Below, piece after piece: positions 1-10,863 of a DNA stretch of 60,516 nt. Each line of letters begins with the position of its first letter. The first letter of the stretch is position 1. Location: contig JFHB01000189.1 in NCBI GenBank assembly GCA_000729835.1, positions 1-60,516 of the forward strand, in the 5' to 3' direction. The DNA is from Atkinsonella hypoxylon. Its lineage: Eukaryota; Ascomycota; Sordariomycetes; Hypocreales; Clavicipitaceae. The position numbers and the translations under genes are program-made. Below the pieces are notes generated by a model that saw nothing but the letters and a program-made list of their open reading frames with translations, was not told the DNA's origin and made no database searches.

Positions 1-43
1 AAAAAAAAAAAATTCGTCGAACGATTCGAGCCGAGACACTTAC

Positions 44-592
44 CTTGTTTAAGAATCGAAAGGTCCAAGGATGTAATCTGACTTCCATTTGGCACAGGAT
101 CTACCCATCCTGGTGGTGGATATTGTCCAAGTTTCTGACAAGCAGCCACTAACACAATAAATTCAGGCCCAAGCTGGAAAGTCTTGCAAGGACGTGAATG
201 GACTTACATGATGCAAGAGCTTCTCCGCCCGTCAATAAGGTAACTACACTCTTTCGAGCGGCGATGTCTCTCGCGGCTTCATCGCACTGCAATACTGGCT
301 GGTTGCCACCGTGCTCCCCGACGAGCTTCTTGGACGGCTGCACTCCCAGTCGCTCCGATATCACGGTTGGCAAATCACTGTATGCCCAGGTCCATGTAGG
401 AACAATTCTAAGACTATCGACCTGTGCTAATAAGGTTTCCTCTGCCTTCTGGTTCAAGCCACAATCTCTAACAGCATGTCGGAGAGCGATAACCATTAGT
501 TGGGCTGGTTCCAGGGCATCTTCAACCTTTAAAGATTTGTTGCGGACGTCGCCGACCCCAACAATGACAGGAACAGCAGGCGCTCCGGTCAT
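44..592 (-). CDS. Thiolase-like acyl-CoA acetyltransferase, N-terminal part (runs off the left edge)
   Basis: The gene reads leftward from an ATG at 592 and leaves the window, so only about 163 residues are visible. Exon 1 is 208-592, and a GTAAGT...TTAG intron (149-207) joins it in phase to exon 2 (44-148). A GTAAG donor at 43 starts the next intron. The start VPVIVGVGDVRNKS and the segment GEHGGNQPVLQ are typical of the fungal and bacterial thiolase-like proteins that carry an extra C-terminal domain. These are usually about 500 aa and annotated as acetyl-CoA acetyltransferase. They resemble thiolases that join or cleave acyl-CoA units, but the specific substrate is not known from this sequence. 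The active-site cysteine region lies outside or at the edge of what is visible. The divergent neighbour at 2042 is also a CoA-ester enzyme, which suggests a shared fatty-acid or branched-chain catabolic role (inference). Confidence 0.8.
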
Positions 593-2041
593 CCTGCAAG
601 CGACTGAGCTCGGGCAGAGAGAATTTTTGGTATAAACCTAAGGTAACGCTATGGTTTGCAACTAGTTCCAGTGTGCAGTAGGAGCAGTGTCTGAGTGCCA
701 AAAGATAGTAGAGTCACGTACGTTGAAGCATGTGTGACAGACAAATATTTAATATATCCTCATCGAGCAAAGAAGAATAACCGATGATGCAGCTCTTATG
801 AGGGACTTTGGCCATGGGCCAAATTAGCGCGAAGGAGACAGCCGAAACAACCCAGCCGGTACTTTCATGGAATCCGCCTCGGCTGGGACCTCGGCTTCGC
901 GGGATCCCCATTTCAGAGCCTGGTAGTTCGGCCGGTGCGTCCCCATTCCCGCCCAAACAAGGCCGATATTAGTTTAGCAATCTAGGCCACATAGCTGGCA
1001 ATTGTTATGAGCCCCAGGCTCTAACCCACGAAACGGTATAAACTTAGCGCCAACTTTGTGAAGTACAAGTTGTATGTGGATCTTGGTGGCGTTATTGCTT
1101 TGTACCAGCGTGCATCTAGAGCTAAAGAAGCTGTTCGCAGTACTTATCGTGATGTTGTTAGCAACGCTCTTGCACCTTTGCTAACACCTAGCAACAAAGC
1201 AGTATGACTATCGCCAATGTGCTTGCTGAGGTGGAATTTGGCCTAGAGTGAGGTCTTTGCAGTATCCCTGGCCTCTTAACATAACACCACAAGATACGAG
1301 ATTAGCGCGTCCTCAGTTTCCAATGTGGCGAGGCGTAGGTCAACTTGATGCTCTTTAGTAGGCAATGTTTGGATGTGACATATCTCATCACGCTTGCGAG
1401 GTAACGGCTAAAAATATTATGTACAGTTAATATGTGGTGCAGTATCTAGAGCTCGGTAGAACCAGCCGCGTGACTGGGATTGGCAATGCTTGTTGCGCGT
1501 GGTCCGACGGAGTGGAAACACGGTCATAGTAATAGCCCAATTGCAAAGTTTGCCACCACTTATAACAGGATATGTAGTTTACAACCAGATTTTGGCAGAA
1601 AGTGTCTCTTATGCATACTTTGCTCCTGAACTATGTAAGTGCTAAGTTTGCATGCAACGTCTCGTGACACTCGTCACTCATGGCGCCTACGTGGCCCGTG
1701 GTCGTACAATACATGGTCGGAAAGTGGGGCCTCCGCGGGGATAAAAAGTGGTTGGGGCCGAGGGACAGAGATTGAAACCGTTTTATAGGAAGGCTACCTA
1801 CATAGCAGCTAAATCGAAGAGAACTACTACTTGTGTCCTTCTCCTTTACTCCTGTATATCCGCCGCTTCTGAGAGCAATAGAGATGCGTTCTTGAGTTCA
1901 TGCCAGTTGTTCGTCCCGTAAACGATCAAAGCTGGATCTAATATCCCTCTCGCTCGTCTCAGTCCGGCAAATTGTGTTACATTCCCTGGAATTTTCTGTC
2001 CCAGATCTTTTTCCTCGGCTCAAGAGAACTCGCGCCACAAG
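593..2041. other. Intergenic region between divergent CoA-metabolism genes
   Basis: About 1.45 kb between two divergent starts with no convincing coding exon on either strand. A short minus-strand open frame at 714-956 has no recognisable motif. This stretch must hold both promoters; no canonical TATA box or clear paired operator was recognised. Confidence 0.6.
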
Positions 2042-2467
2042 ATGAGTCAAGATCTCGAAAAAAAACCTCCAGATTTGTCTATCTTTCAACTCAGTTTCCC
2101 TGCCAAACATGTGCTGCAGGTTACCATCAATCGTGAGTCGCATATGAATGCTATCCCTGTGGCGGGACACTGGGAGGGCGAGAGATTATGGGAATGGTTT
2201 GACGACGAACCATCTCTCCGGGTTGCAATCGTTACAGGCAGCGGCAAAAAGGCATTTTGCTGCGGCGCAGACCTCAAGGAGCAGGCACAGTTGAATCAGT
2301 CCGGAGAGAAACCAGAGTCCATTCTCTTCCCTAATGGTGGGTTCATGGGCCTTACCCACCGTGTAGGCAAAAAGCCTGTTATTGCAGCTGTGAATGGTTT
2401 CGCGCTGGGCGGCGGCTTCGAGATTGTACTTAACTGGTAAGGACCGAGCCCTCAAGCACCTCACAAC

Positions 2468-2506
<39 letters not shown>

Positions 2507-2977
2507 GAATGTTGAGGCTCAACGCTGACATGCTGTAGTGACATGGTTGTTGCCTCTCCCTCGGCCACTTTTGGTCTTCCCGAAGCAAAGAGAGGCCTCT
2601 GGGCCGCAGCCGGAGGGATTCCTCGCGCAGTGAGGACATTCGGCATGCAAATGGCGTCGGAGATTGTGCTTGCTGGTAGGGTTTTGTCCGCCAATGAGGC
2701 CAAGAATCTAGGCTTCTGCCGAGTGTCATCGTCGCCAGAAACTGTAGTTCAAGAGGCTGTGGCTCTGGCAGGTGACGTGGCAAGCATGTCTCCAGACGCG
2801 ATCATCGTCAGCCGTGCTGGGCTTCGAGAAACCTGGGAGACTGCCAGCGTGGAAAGGGCAGCGCAACTCATACATAACCGGTATGCCAAGAGCCTTTTGG
2901 AGGGAGAGAATCTTCGAATCGGGCTCATGGCCTTCGTCTCAAAAACAGATCCCGAATTTGTACCTTCAAAGCTATAG
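2042..2977 (+). CDS. Enoyl-CoA hydratase/isomerase (crotonase family), 277 aa, two exons
   Basis: Exon 1 (2042-2436) and exon 2 (2539-2977) are joined by a 102-bp GTAAGG...TGTAG intron with a CTGAC branch site; phase is kept across the split Cys-132 codon. The protein has the crotonase oxyanion-hole segments AFCCGADLKE (residues 71-80) and NGFALGGGFEI (118-128), and a Glu at about 147 in FGLPEAKRGL, where hydratase or isomerase family members place a catalytic acid. It is expected to hydrate or isomerise an enoyl-CoA, in mitochondria or peroxisomes. There is no obvious C-terminal SKL-type signal (it ends PSKL, only loosely PTS1-like). The intron carries a long CT microsatellite. Family assignment is firm, substrate is not. 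Confidence 0.9.
2473..2504. repeat. (TC)16 microsatellite inside the crotonase intron
   Basis: An uninterrupted 32-bp TC dinucleotide run lies within the intron 2437-2538, upstream of the CTGAC branch site and TGTAG acceptor. It forms an unusually long pyrimidine tract for a fungal intron. Confidence 0.95.
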
Positions 2978-4328
2978 CACGACTTTACCACCCTTTAGAG
3001 ATACTTTGCTTGGGATTAGTCATTTTTCACTAGCCTAGTTGCCTCGTAACAATGGATATACAATGAACCAAGAGAGTTTATCAATGTACTGCAGGTATCT
3101 GACATCTTTGGGTGAGAGTCAAAGCAATCGCCAATATGAGATATTCACTGAAAGAACAGTTGTGCCAGTTCAATGTTAATTGCTCCACAACAGGCAACGT
3201 GGAATGAGCCACTTTCCCATCTAATGCATCCGGAACGTCACCGGAGAACGAGGGGCCGAGGTAATAATCGGCATTCAGTCTGGTGCTGCTACGAAGGCGG
3301 GGTTTGGTGCAGGGCCACACCCCCTACCTTCTGTCTTGAAGAAAATACTAGGTAACTTAGCTAAGTTCGCTATAGAGTAACCTGAAGGACAAATATTTTA
3401 CCTTAGATTAGCCCTTTTGCACCGCAATTAGCTACATCTGTTTCGGACCACTGTAGATGGTGGTTTATCCTATAGACGGCCAACGGCAGAGGATGCTAAT
3501 GAATTGCCTGTAGCCCTGAAGCCCCTTTCAGACCAGGTTCACGACTTTATCGCTATAGGTGAGCGTCTCCCTAGTCGATGACACTTTTGAAGCGTGGTGT
3601 GATATCTAACACGTCGGCGGCATAAGTGAACTCGAGTGCACGGCCAATATGGCTGAAGCATAAAGAGGTATCAACTGCGCCGCCTTGTCCAATGGGTCCT
3701 ATGGCTTTGGACGACGAATTCGTAAGTTGGTGCCGTGACGGCAAACTGTGCAATTTAAGAGGCAGAGCTTATTAGGTATTCAGTACATTTATGGGCGCCA
3801 TGGCCTGCTCGGATACATCGTGGCGCCCCGTCTGCGGTATGTAAAGATGATTGCGCAGAATTTTTCAAGGTCCGAGGCTGTGGCGTGATGTTAACGAAGA
3901 GGGGCACACAGCTCATCTCAGGTCCATGACGAGAGAGTGGGAGAGAGGGGATGCTAATTAGTGTTGGTGCTGGTGTTCGTCGAACCAGATAGGGAGCTAT
4001 TCGAGCGGTAAGGTATGAAAGGTTATTCTGCGTATTTGTTTAACTTGTGGGGCGCGAACAAGACAATGCTGCTTGAGTAGAATTCGAAATCATGTACGCT
4101 AGCGTTGAACAGCTGTCAAGTATCAAAAAACATGCTAGAGTCTCCTTTCTCGAGTCTCTTCTATGTACAATAGGGCATCTTCTCTGCCCCATAGCAATGC
4201 CTCGCCGCTGCCACACCGGCCATCGCTGCTTGGAATTCTTGGATGCCTTATAAATCTCTATCCTGGGATAAATGCGCCATTTAGTGCAATATTTTCATTA
4301 ATTCTCGCAGGGAAGTGATTCGCTACCA
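2978..4328. other. Intergenic, between convergent gene ends
   Basis: The crotonase gene and the permease gene end towards each other across about 1.35 kb. No coding exon, RNA gene or repeat was recognised; short open frames here lack codon structure or motifs. Confidence 0.55.
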
Positions 4329-5830
4329 TCAATTGATCGGCGCACAAGAAAAGACGCCCCTTGTGGTACCATTTTTGAACTGAAGAACCTATCTTCCAAT
4401 TAGTCTCGAGTTGACAAAAAGAAAAAATATTAACTCAAATATAAACCTACAATATCATCAACACTGGCGTAGGTCCCGCAAACCAAGACGACGATGCCAA
4501 TAAAGAAGCAGGTTGCGTTGATGATGGACGTAACAATGTTCTCTCTGGAATACCACTTGCCCTTGCGAAGAAGCTTGAACCACATCCATGCTGGCAGGTA
4601 GAAGGTGAAGCCAGAGATGAAAAGAGATGAAGAGATTGACAGCAGATCGTTGAAGAAGGGAATGACCTCGGCGATGATGAAAGCAGAAACGGTTATTGCA
4701 CTAATGACTGCGAGCCATGTTGCCCAGCCCTTGGGAGTGTTAATAAACCTAGTGATTGAGTCCTTGTACATACGGCCGTGAATGTAGCGTCCGATGACAG
4801 TCGTGTTAATAGACCCAGAAATGAAGATGACAGGTAACGCGACACCAAAGGCAATCTTCGAAAGGGTATGACCGGCGGATAGTAGCGACGGTGACTTCAC
4901 GTCAACACCAACGAAGGCATAGACAATAGCGCCAGTGAGAGTGTAGATAAGCATCTCAATAAGTCCCAGAGACCAGATCGATTTAACGTAATCAGTGGGC
5001 GTATGCATCTCATCCATGAAAGAAAATTGGCACATGGAGAAGCTGTAGGCAAAGCAGATGTTGGTAATAGCGATAAAGCCTTCAGCGAAGGTGAGCCCCT
5101 CCTTTGGCCATGCAGACCAGTTGACTGCGGAAAGCCCACCAGGAGCCTGGCCAGCAAGAACGCCAGTGCCGATGATGGTGATGCCGATAGCCAACAGAAT
5201 AGAGACAAAGTCGACGTATCCGAGAATTGCCACCTCAGCGAATGATGGTGGAATGGCAATAACCAGGAGGATAATAGCAGACACTACACCAAACACAACG
5301 GAGCAGGCTCCATTGTCGGTAATGTTGAGGAATGCAATGGTACCAGTCAAACAATGTGATCCCACGAGGAAGGTTAACTGAAGGACAAACATTGCGCCGA
5401 CGACCTCGTAGCCCCAACGTCCAGCGAGAAGACGACCAGCATCAGCGTAGTGAGCTACGTCAGGGTAGGCAATCTTGACCTTTCCGACAATGTCACTTGT
5501 GTAGATAGCGGTAAGTCCTAGCCCGATGCAGCAAATAACACCGGCAACCATGCCCAAAGACGCAAATGCGGCAGGCAAACTCAGTGAGCCGAGAGCAATG
5601 GCCTCAACGATGAGAACGATGGTGAGTCGCTTCCATCCCAGGCGATGGAAATGGGCGTTGCCTTGAGCGGTCTTTTGCTTTTCCAAATCGTGTCGTCGCT
5701 CTTCGAAGTCGGTAACCTCACCTGCAATAGGAGCAACGAGGACATTATCTGAAGTGCCAAGGTCGGAAGAGGACGAATCCTTCTCCTTATGAGCCTTGAA
5801 GGCGTGGTCGCACAAGACAGACTCTGACAT
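4329..5830 (-). CDS. mtr: Neutral amino-acid permease, AAAP (Mtr-type) family, 479 aa, two exons
   Basis: The ATG at 5830 opens a hydrophilic N-terminus of about 70 residues, followed by roughly 11 membrane segments typical of the Aa_trans family. The protein resembles Neurospora Mtr, a plasma-membrane permease for neutral aliphatic and aromatic amino acids (symbol by family resemblance). The frame in exon 1 (4451-5830) would stop soon after the donor. A 62-bp intron (4389-4450; GTAGGT donor, CTAAT branch, TAG acceptor) restores the family's conserved tail: exon 2 (4329-4388) adds 19 residues ending GVFSCAPIN, like the usual GVFTCA-type ending. The upstream in-frame open stretch to 6046 lacks a better ATG and is probably 5' leader. 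Confidence 0.88.
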
Positions 5831-6558
5831 TGTGGCAAATTGGGCCAGAAATATTGATGTATATAAAAAAATCAAAAGTGACGTCCGGAGTAAGCCGCTG
5901 AAGGATCGAGGCTGTCTAAGTACACTTCGGTATAGATGTTTCAAAATCCGGCACAGCCCTTGTGATGGAGAAAGCAACTTAAATCGGCAAGGTCTCTTTC
6001 GGAATGGGACGAAGAAGGGAGGTAATGGAAAAGTTGAGCGTCTCACGAGGGTTGCTTTGAAGAAGATGGCGAAGAGAGTAAGGCACTAGAGGTGGGAAGG
6101 TGGGATTTAAGAGAAAGCTACCAGAAAGGCAAAGGGGAGTTGCGACGATTAAGGCAGCAGGCTTTATCCACAATATTGATCGCGTGAGAGAAATCGAACC
6201 TGCCTTGTACTATCTTCGGCAGGCTAGCGTGATTTTGAAAGCAATAATAAAGTGTAATAAGATGGAAAGGTAAGTACTCCGCGCAGGATGAAAGATAGAC
6301 GATGACAAGGGCCAGGGTCCAGAAGCTGGAAGCTCGGGACAAAGCCAGGCTCGGGATGCAAAGAAGGGGTGGGGAGATGATAGGAGGAAAGGTAAAATGC
6401 ACAGGGAGCAGGTGGGAAGGGGCATAGCGTGATCGTGTAGCAAAAGTTGGAGATACCGTGGTGGCGAGGATGTGCATGATGAGGTTTCTTTCACCGGACC
6501 CAGACACATAGTTACATACCAGACACCATTCTCTTGTCTTCGTTGCTACCTTCCATCG

Positions 6559-6590
6559 TTCCTTGGTTCCTTGGTTCCTTGGTTCCTTAG
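6559..6590. repeat. 8-bp tandem repeat TTCCTTGG x4
   Basis: Four consecutive copies, the last ending AG instead of GG, followed by a TTTC-rich run. Lies upstream of the permease start. Confidence 0.9.
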
Positions 6591-7522
6591 TTCTTTCTTT
6601 CTTTCCCTCCTTCCATTCCTGCCTCCGTTGACCCTCGCCTCCATCACGTTGACCATTGACTGTATAATAGAGTCTGGCCATGACGCAGTATTGACTTGAT
6701 CAAAATTTTGATCTCAGTATGAACACTTGACAAATAGCCGGGAAAGACAAAAGCCCTAAATGACAGGGTAGTGTGGGTCGAGCGCAGCCTGAGAACGGAG
6801 AAGCGCCGGCGCAGATAACAGAGTGGGCTGCGCGTATTCCGTAATATACTGCTTTTAAGCTTTTTTCAAGAGCGTCATATATCGTGCGCGACTTACCTCT
6901 TTCTTCACTGTATCACAATTTATTTATTACACTTTATTACAGTAGTGTGCTGTGATTAGAATGCTGATAACAGGCAATCGACACTAGACAACAGAGCCGC
7001 AATCTACTGATAAGAATTCAAACTTTAATGCAGGATGCCATTAGTAATGCGGGCTGCGATGCGAAACCTTAGCAGCATTGTCCGGACATGTATGCAAGTA
7101 GGAAGTAGATTAACTAGTTAACTAGTTAGATGATGCACCTCATCCATCTGCCTTCATCGCACAGTACCCCAGATGCCCGCCCACGCCCAGTGACGGCTCC
7201 CCGCAAACGTTGTTTTCTGGCTTAAAACTCAGTTGGATACGCTCTCATATTAAGATGCCAAAATATGAAGAAAACTAAGCTCTTGCGAGCTTGCGAGGGC
7301 GATACGGTGGCGCGTCACTCCGCGTCGATGCAGTTCAATTACCAGCCAGTAGGAAGCCGCTCGGTGCATTAATTGCATCAATGAACAGGAAGACAAAAGG
7401 GTAAATGGCAGAACTTTGCCGCCTGGTGTAGCGGCTCGGGGAGGTCCGCAAACGCCTGGGCACTTTCTTTCTTAGAGAAAGAAAGATAGTCTAGACTGTA
7501 CGGAGTATCATTCCATCACTTT

Positions 7523-7562
7523 GCATGGCAGCATGGCAGCATGGCAGCATGGCAGCATGGCA
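7523..7562. repeat. 8-bp tandem repeat GCATGGCA x5
   Basis: Five perfect head-to-tail copies in a non-coding stretch, flanked on both sides by TACGGAGTA-like words (7499 and 7591). Confidence 0.95.
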
Positions 7563-8650
7563 GCCAGAGGCGGATGAAGCGGGACCCGGCTACGGAGTAG
7601 TTGAGTCAGTCACGACATGTCAACAACAATCCATCGCGACCCGCCGATTACAACAGCTTCAATCGCCGGTGGCACTCCGTATTGCGCCGTGACTTGTGCC
7701 GTAACTTGTGCCGTGTCTGTGCCGTACCCGAGGTAGTTAGCGTTGACAACAAAGATTGGGTGGAAAGTGGGGAAGAAGAAGGAAAAAGACTCCATAGAGT
7801 AGCCGCCACATGACTATCTCCACGGATAATAGGATGAGCAGGAAGATCGTGGGGTAGCATTGCAACAGCGCCCAGTCAGCGGTGCGTGAGTCGCCCGAGA
7901 GTGTATTTGTCTATTTCATACTGTGCGGCACAATATGTAATTTCCCATTCCTTTCGCCAAGACCTTATACTGCATTCGACTATATATATGTATTCCAGTG
8001 ATAGTAATACTAGTTATATGGTGGTCGAGAGTGACAGTAAGAGGTGAGAGCACTATGTACCTAGGTAATAGAGAGTTCCCCTGTTGATGCTTTCGATTGT
8101 TGTCGTGTGCAACCCAACCTCGCATCTGAGGGCCAATGCAGGAGATGGTCTGGTCGGATGCCGGATATGGGATGATGAGATGACGTCGGGTATTGACAAT
8201 GTGGCTTGCAACCCAGAAGGAAATTTCTCTCGCTCCCACACCAGTCGGTCGTGTGTCATGCGCCATGCGAATCGGCAGAGAGTCCGCGGACAAGCCAAGG
8301 AGTCCAAGACAGCCAAGGCTGGTGCATGAGGTGCATGAGGAGCGCCGCACCGCTGTCTGCCAAGACCCAAGACATCCAGTCGGCGGCACCAAGTCGGCGG
8401 CACAACTCACAAGGCAACATGATGATAAGCCTCAGGACACCGTGCCTTAGACAAGTCTTGACCAGTCCTGCTGCTTCAATTTGCCGAATCGGCAACCTGT
8501 TAGAAAGAGGTGGGGCCAAGACGGGGCCCCGAACCGAGCAATTTGTATTGTAGTGGTGGTATTCCGTACCTTAGGGTAGTATGTAGTATAGGTATTCCGT
8601 AGGTAGGTAGGTACCTAGTCGTGGATCATATTAACCTACTACAAAGCAGT

Positions 8651-8713
8651 CAATGGTCAATGGTCAATGGTCAATGGTCAATGGTCAATGGCCAATGGTC
8701 AATGGCCAATGGG
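8651..8713. repeat. 7-bp tandem repeat CAATGGT x9
   Basis: Nine copies; the last few vary by T-to-C and T-to-G changes. No coding frame is supported across it. Confidence 0.95.
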
Positions 8714-10230
8714 CATGGCCCCACTCGGATAATATCTTAAAATTATCTCGTCTCTCCTCTCATTGCTTTGGAAATCTGAAAACAGTTGAAACAGGCTGGT
8801 CTCGCTTGCGCGCGATGGCTGTTGACATAATAGATTGGAGATAATGGATAGAAAAGCAATGCACTTACCATCCATAGGCTGTTTTCGGACGCTACGGCGT
8901 ACGCTCATTCATTCATTGGAACCTGTGCGTTCTGCAGGCTGATTGATGAACATCTGAGGATCCCTCCCTCCCTCTCTGCGTATGGCTCGCATACTAACCA
9001 TCGCCTAAGAGTTTGGCCAGTTGCCAGTAATTAGGTGAACCCAGGCACCTTTCTCCACAATTATATAATATATAATACTCCGTAAATGGCACTTTTTATT
9101 TACCCCGTAATCATTCGTCACCAACCGAGTCAATTCACACCAGACCCTTTCCTTGAGTCTGCAAGTTTCGGACCCATGTCAAATGTCAAACCCACTCACA
9201 CCTCATCCGGAACTGCAAATTTTTTTCATGCGTCCTTGTCTAAGCCATTGAAATTGTGGGGAACTTCGGACTATCGCATCATCTGGTGTCGACCAATCGA
9301 CGACCATCGAAGGCTTCTAGAAAACCAGGAGCCAGCTGACTCGTCCTTATTTCCCGACATCATTTGGCTCAATGTCCGGCTATTAAGGCCCGTCGTGCGG
9401 CAAGTATCGTCCAACTAAAATACCTCTTTTACCATTCCGTCCGTTCTGCATCGTCATGTACCCTACTCCGTACACACGGAGGCTAGTTTGAATACGCCGT
9501 CACAGCTCCTGATAGGGAATTATTCGCTGAGGCAATTTCCAACACCGAATGACCATTTTTGGCATTTCTTGAATCTTCCTAGGAGTGTTAAACCGGTTTC
9601 TACAAGCATACATGAGGCTTTTTCTTTTCCTTGTTTTTTTTTTTTTCGTTTGACTCGTGCGTGTTCTCCTTCCTTCACATCAAGGCTGCACCACATCTCC
9701 ACATCTCCACATCTCCACGGCCTGATGTCATATCGTCTCGATACATCATCCTTCGATTAGGCAATATCCGCAGCATAAATTCATTGATGCATCGATATAA
9801 CTTTACAACGCACATGTAGTTACCCGCTGCAGAGTTCCCGATAATCTCTGCTTGCCAATTTGCGCTGAAAAAAACGATAGAGGAAACTACCTAATTTATG
9901 TAGGTACTTATGTAGGTGGTGCCCAAAGTTTCGGAAGTGAATAAGGTGAACTACATAAGAGGCTCCTGGTAAATTCCATGCCTGCTTCCTTCTGTATTTA
10001 ACCCATCTTCTGTTACCTGGTAAAGTGACCAAGTGCCTCTCAAGCAAAGGTCATTACACTAGTAGTAAAACCGGTAGTATGTTACTTCAGGGACGTCCCT
10101 TACGCGGCCAAAATAGTATATGACGTCTGGTTAATTCCCTAGTCGGCCGAAAGACCTGCTGAGCCTAGTGGCTGGCAAAATTTCCTTACCGCGACACTGA
10201 CGCTGCTGGGGGTTGTTACATTCCTTGGAC

Positions 10231-10352
10231 AGATGTCACGGGTCGTCAGATGGCATGGTCAAGAACGCAATGTCACGTGATCATGGCGCTCGCGCAGGTG
10301 ATACGTCACGGGATCTCGGGCGAGACGTACCCACAAGCGACATGTCACGTGC
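10231..10352. promoter_or_regulatory. Cluster of TCACG / CACGTG boxes upstream of NOB1
   Basis: Two full CACGTG E-boxes (10274-10279, 10346-10351), each preceded by GT as in GTCACGTG, alternate with two GTCACGG half-matches (about 10234 and 10306). GTCACGTG is the core bound by Cbf1-type bHLH factors in ascomycetes. The cluster lies 510-630 bp upstream of the NOB1 ATG; assignment to NOB1 is inference from position. Confidence 0.5.
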
Positions 10353-10863
10353 TGGGCAGGATATCATGCCCTGGTGCCCTGATCCATGAATCGTGCCGTG
10401 ACAACAGAGTCTCTTTACAGGGTAAGTTTACTGAACTAGTGTTCAGTACAGAGTACAGGCTATGAAGTGTACGGGTACCAGGTGTCATGACGTTCCAGAA
10501 TCTGCGATTCAATATTAGATGAACTGAGGATAAGAAAATATTAGCACCTCTTATTATTTAAGCTAATTGTACGCATCACTGACTCTTGTCTTTTTGTTCT
10601 GTTGCTGTTGATTGTTAAATCGAATGTTATTTCTTTTTTTCTATGCTTGTGGCACATGTGCACTTGTGAATTTTTAAATCGATAGTGGGGTGTAAGACCT
10701 GCCCCGCGCTGGCAGGGTTCAGTTCGGAGGACCTGTTGTTGCTTGGTTCGATTTCATGCAAGCTGAATTCCTCATCTAATTGAAGGCCAAGATACATTCC
10801 TACTCTTTACCTTCATTACCTTCATTCGAGGACTCGCGAGGATCACCATTCTCTACCACTATA

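Larger units (their letters stand above)
5831..10863. other. Long intergenic, repeat-rich region
   Basis: About 5 kb with no convincing gene between the permease start and NOB1. Overlapping open frames at 6.1-6.7 kb and 7.9-8.5 kb occur on both strands, share no motifs and do not splice into anything recognisable. It contains several short tandem arrays (6559, 7523, 8651), copies of TACGGAGTA-like and ACCTAGGTA-like words, and a cluster of CACGTG/TCACG elements at 10.23-10.35 kb. Confidence 0.6.

Noticed and set aside
5831..6046. Seventy-two-residue N-terminal extension of the permease
   Set aside because: In-frame open sequence, but it does not resemble the permease family and the ATG at 5830 gives the normal start.
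7916..8553. Overlapping open frames of 115-164 codons on both strands
   Set aside because: They overlap each other on opposite strands, have no recognisable motif, and no splice combination gives a known domain; typical chance frames in GC-balanced sequence.
10780..10863. Longer N-terminus for Nob1
   Set aside because: The upstream extension starts at TTG, not ATG; the first in-frame ATG is at 10864, just before the PIN domain.
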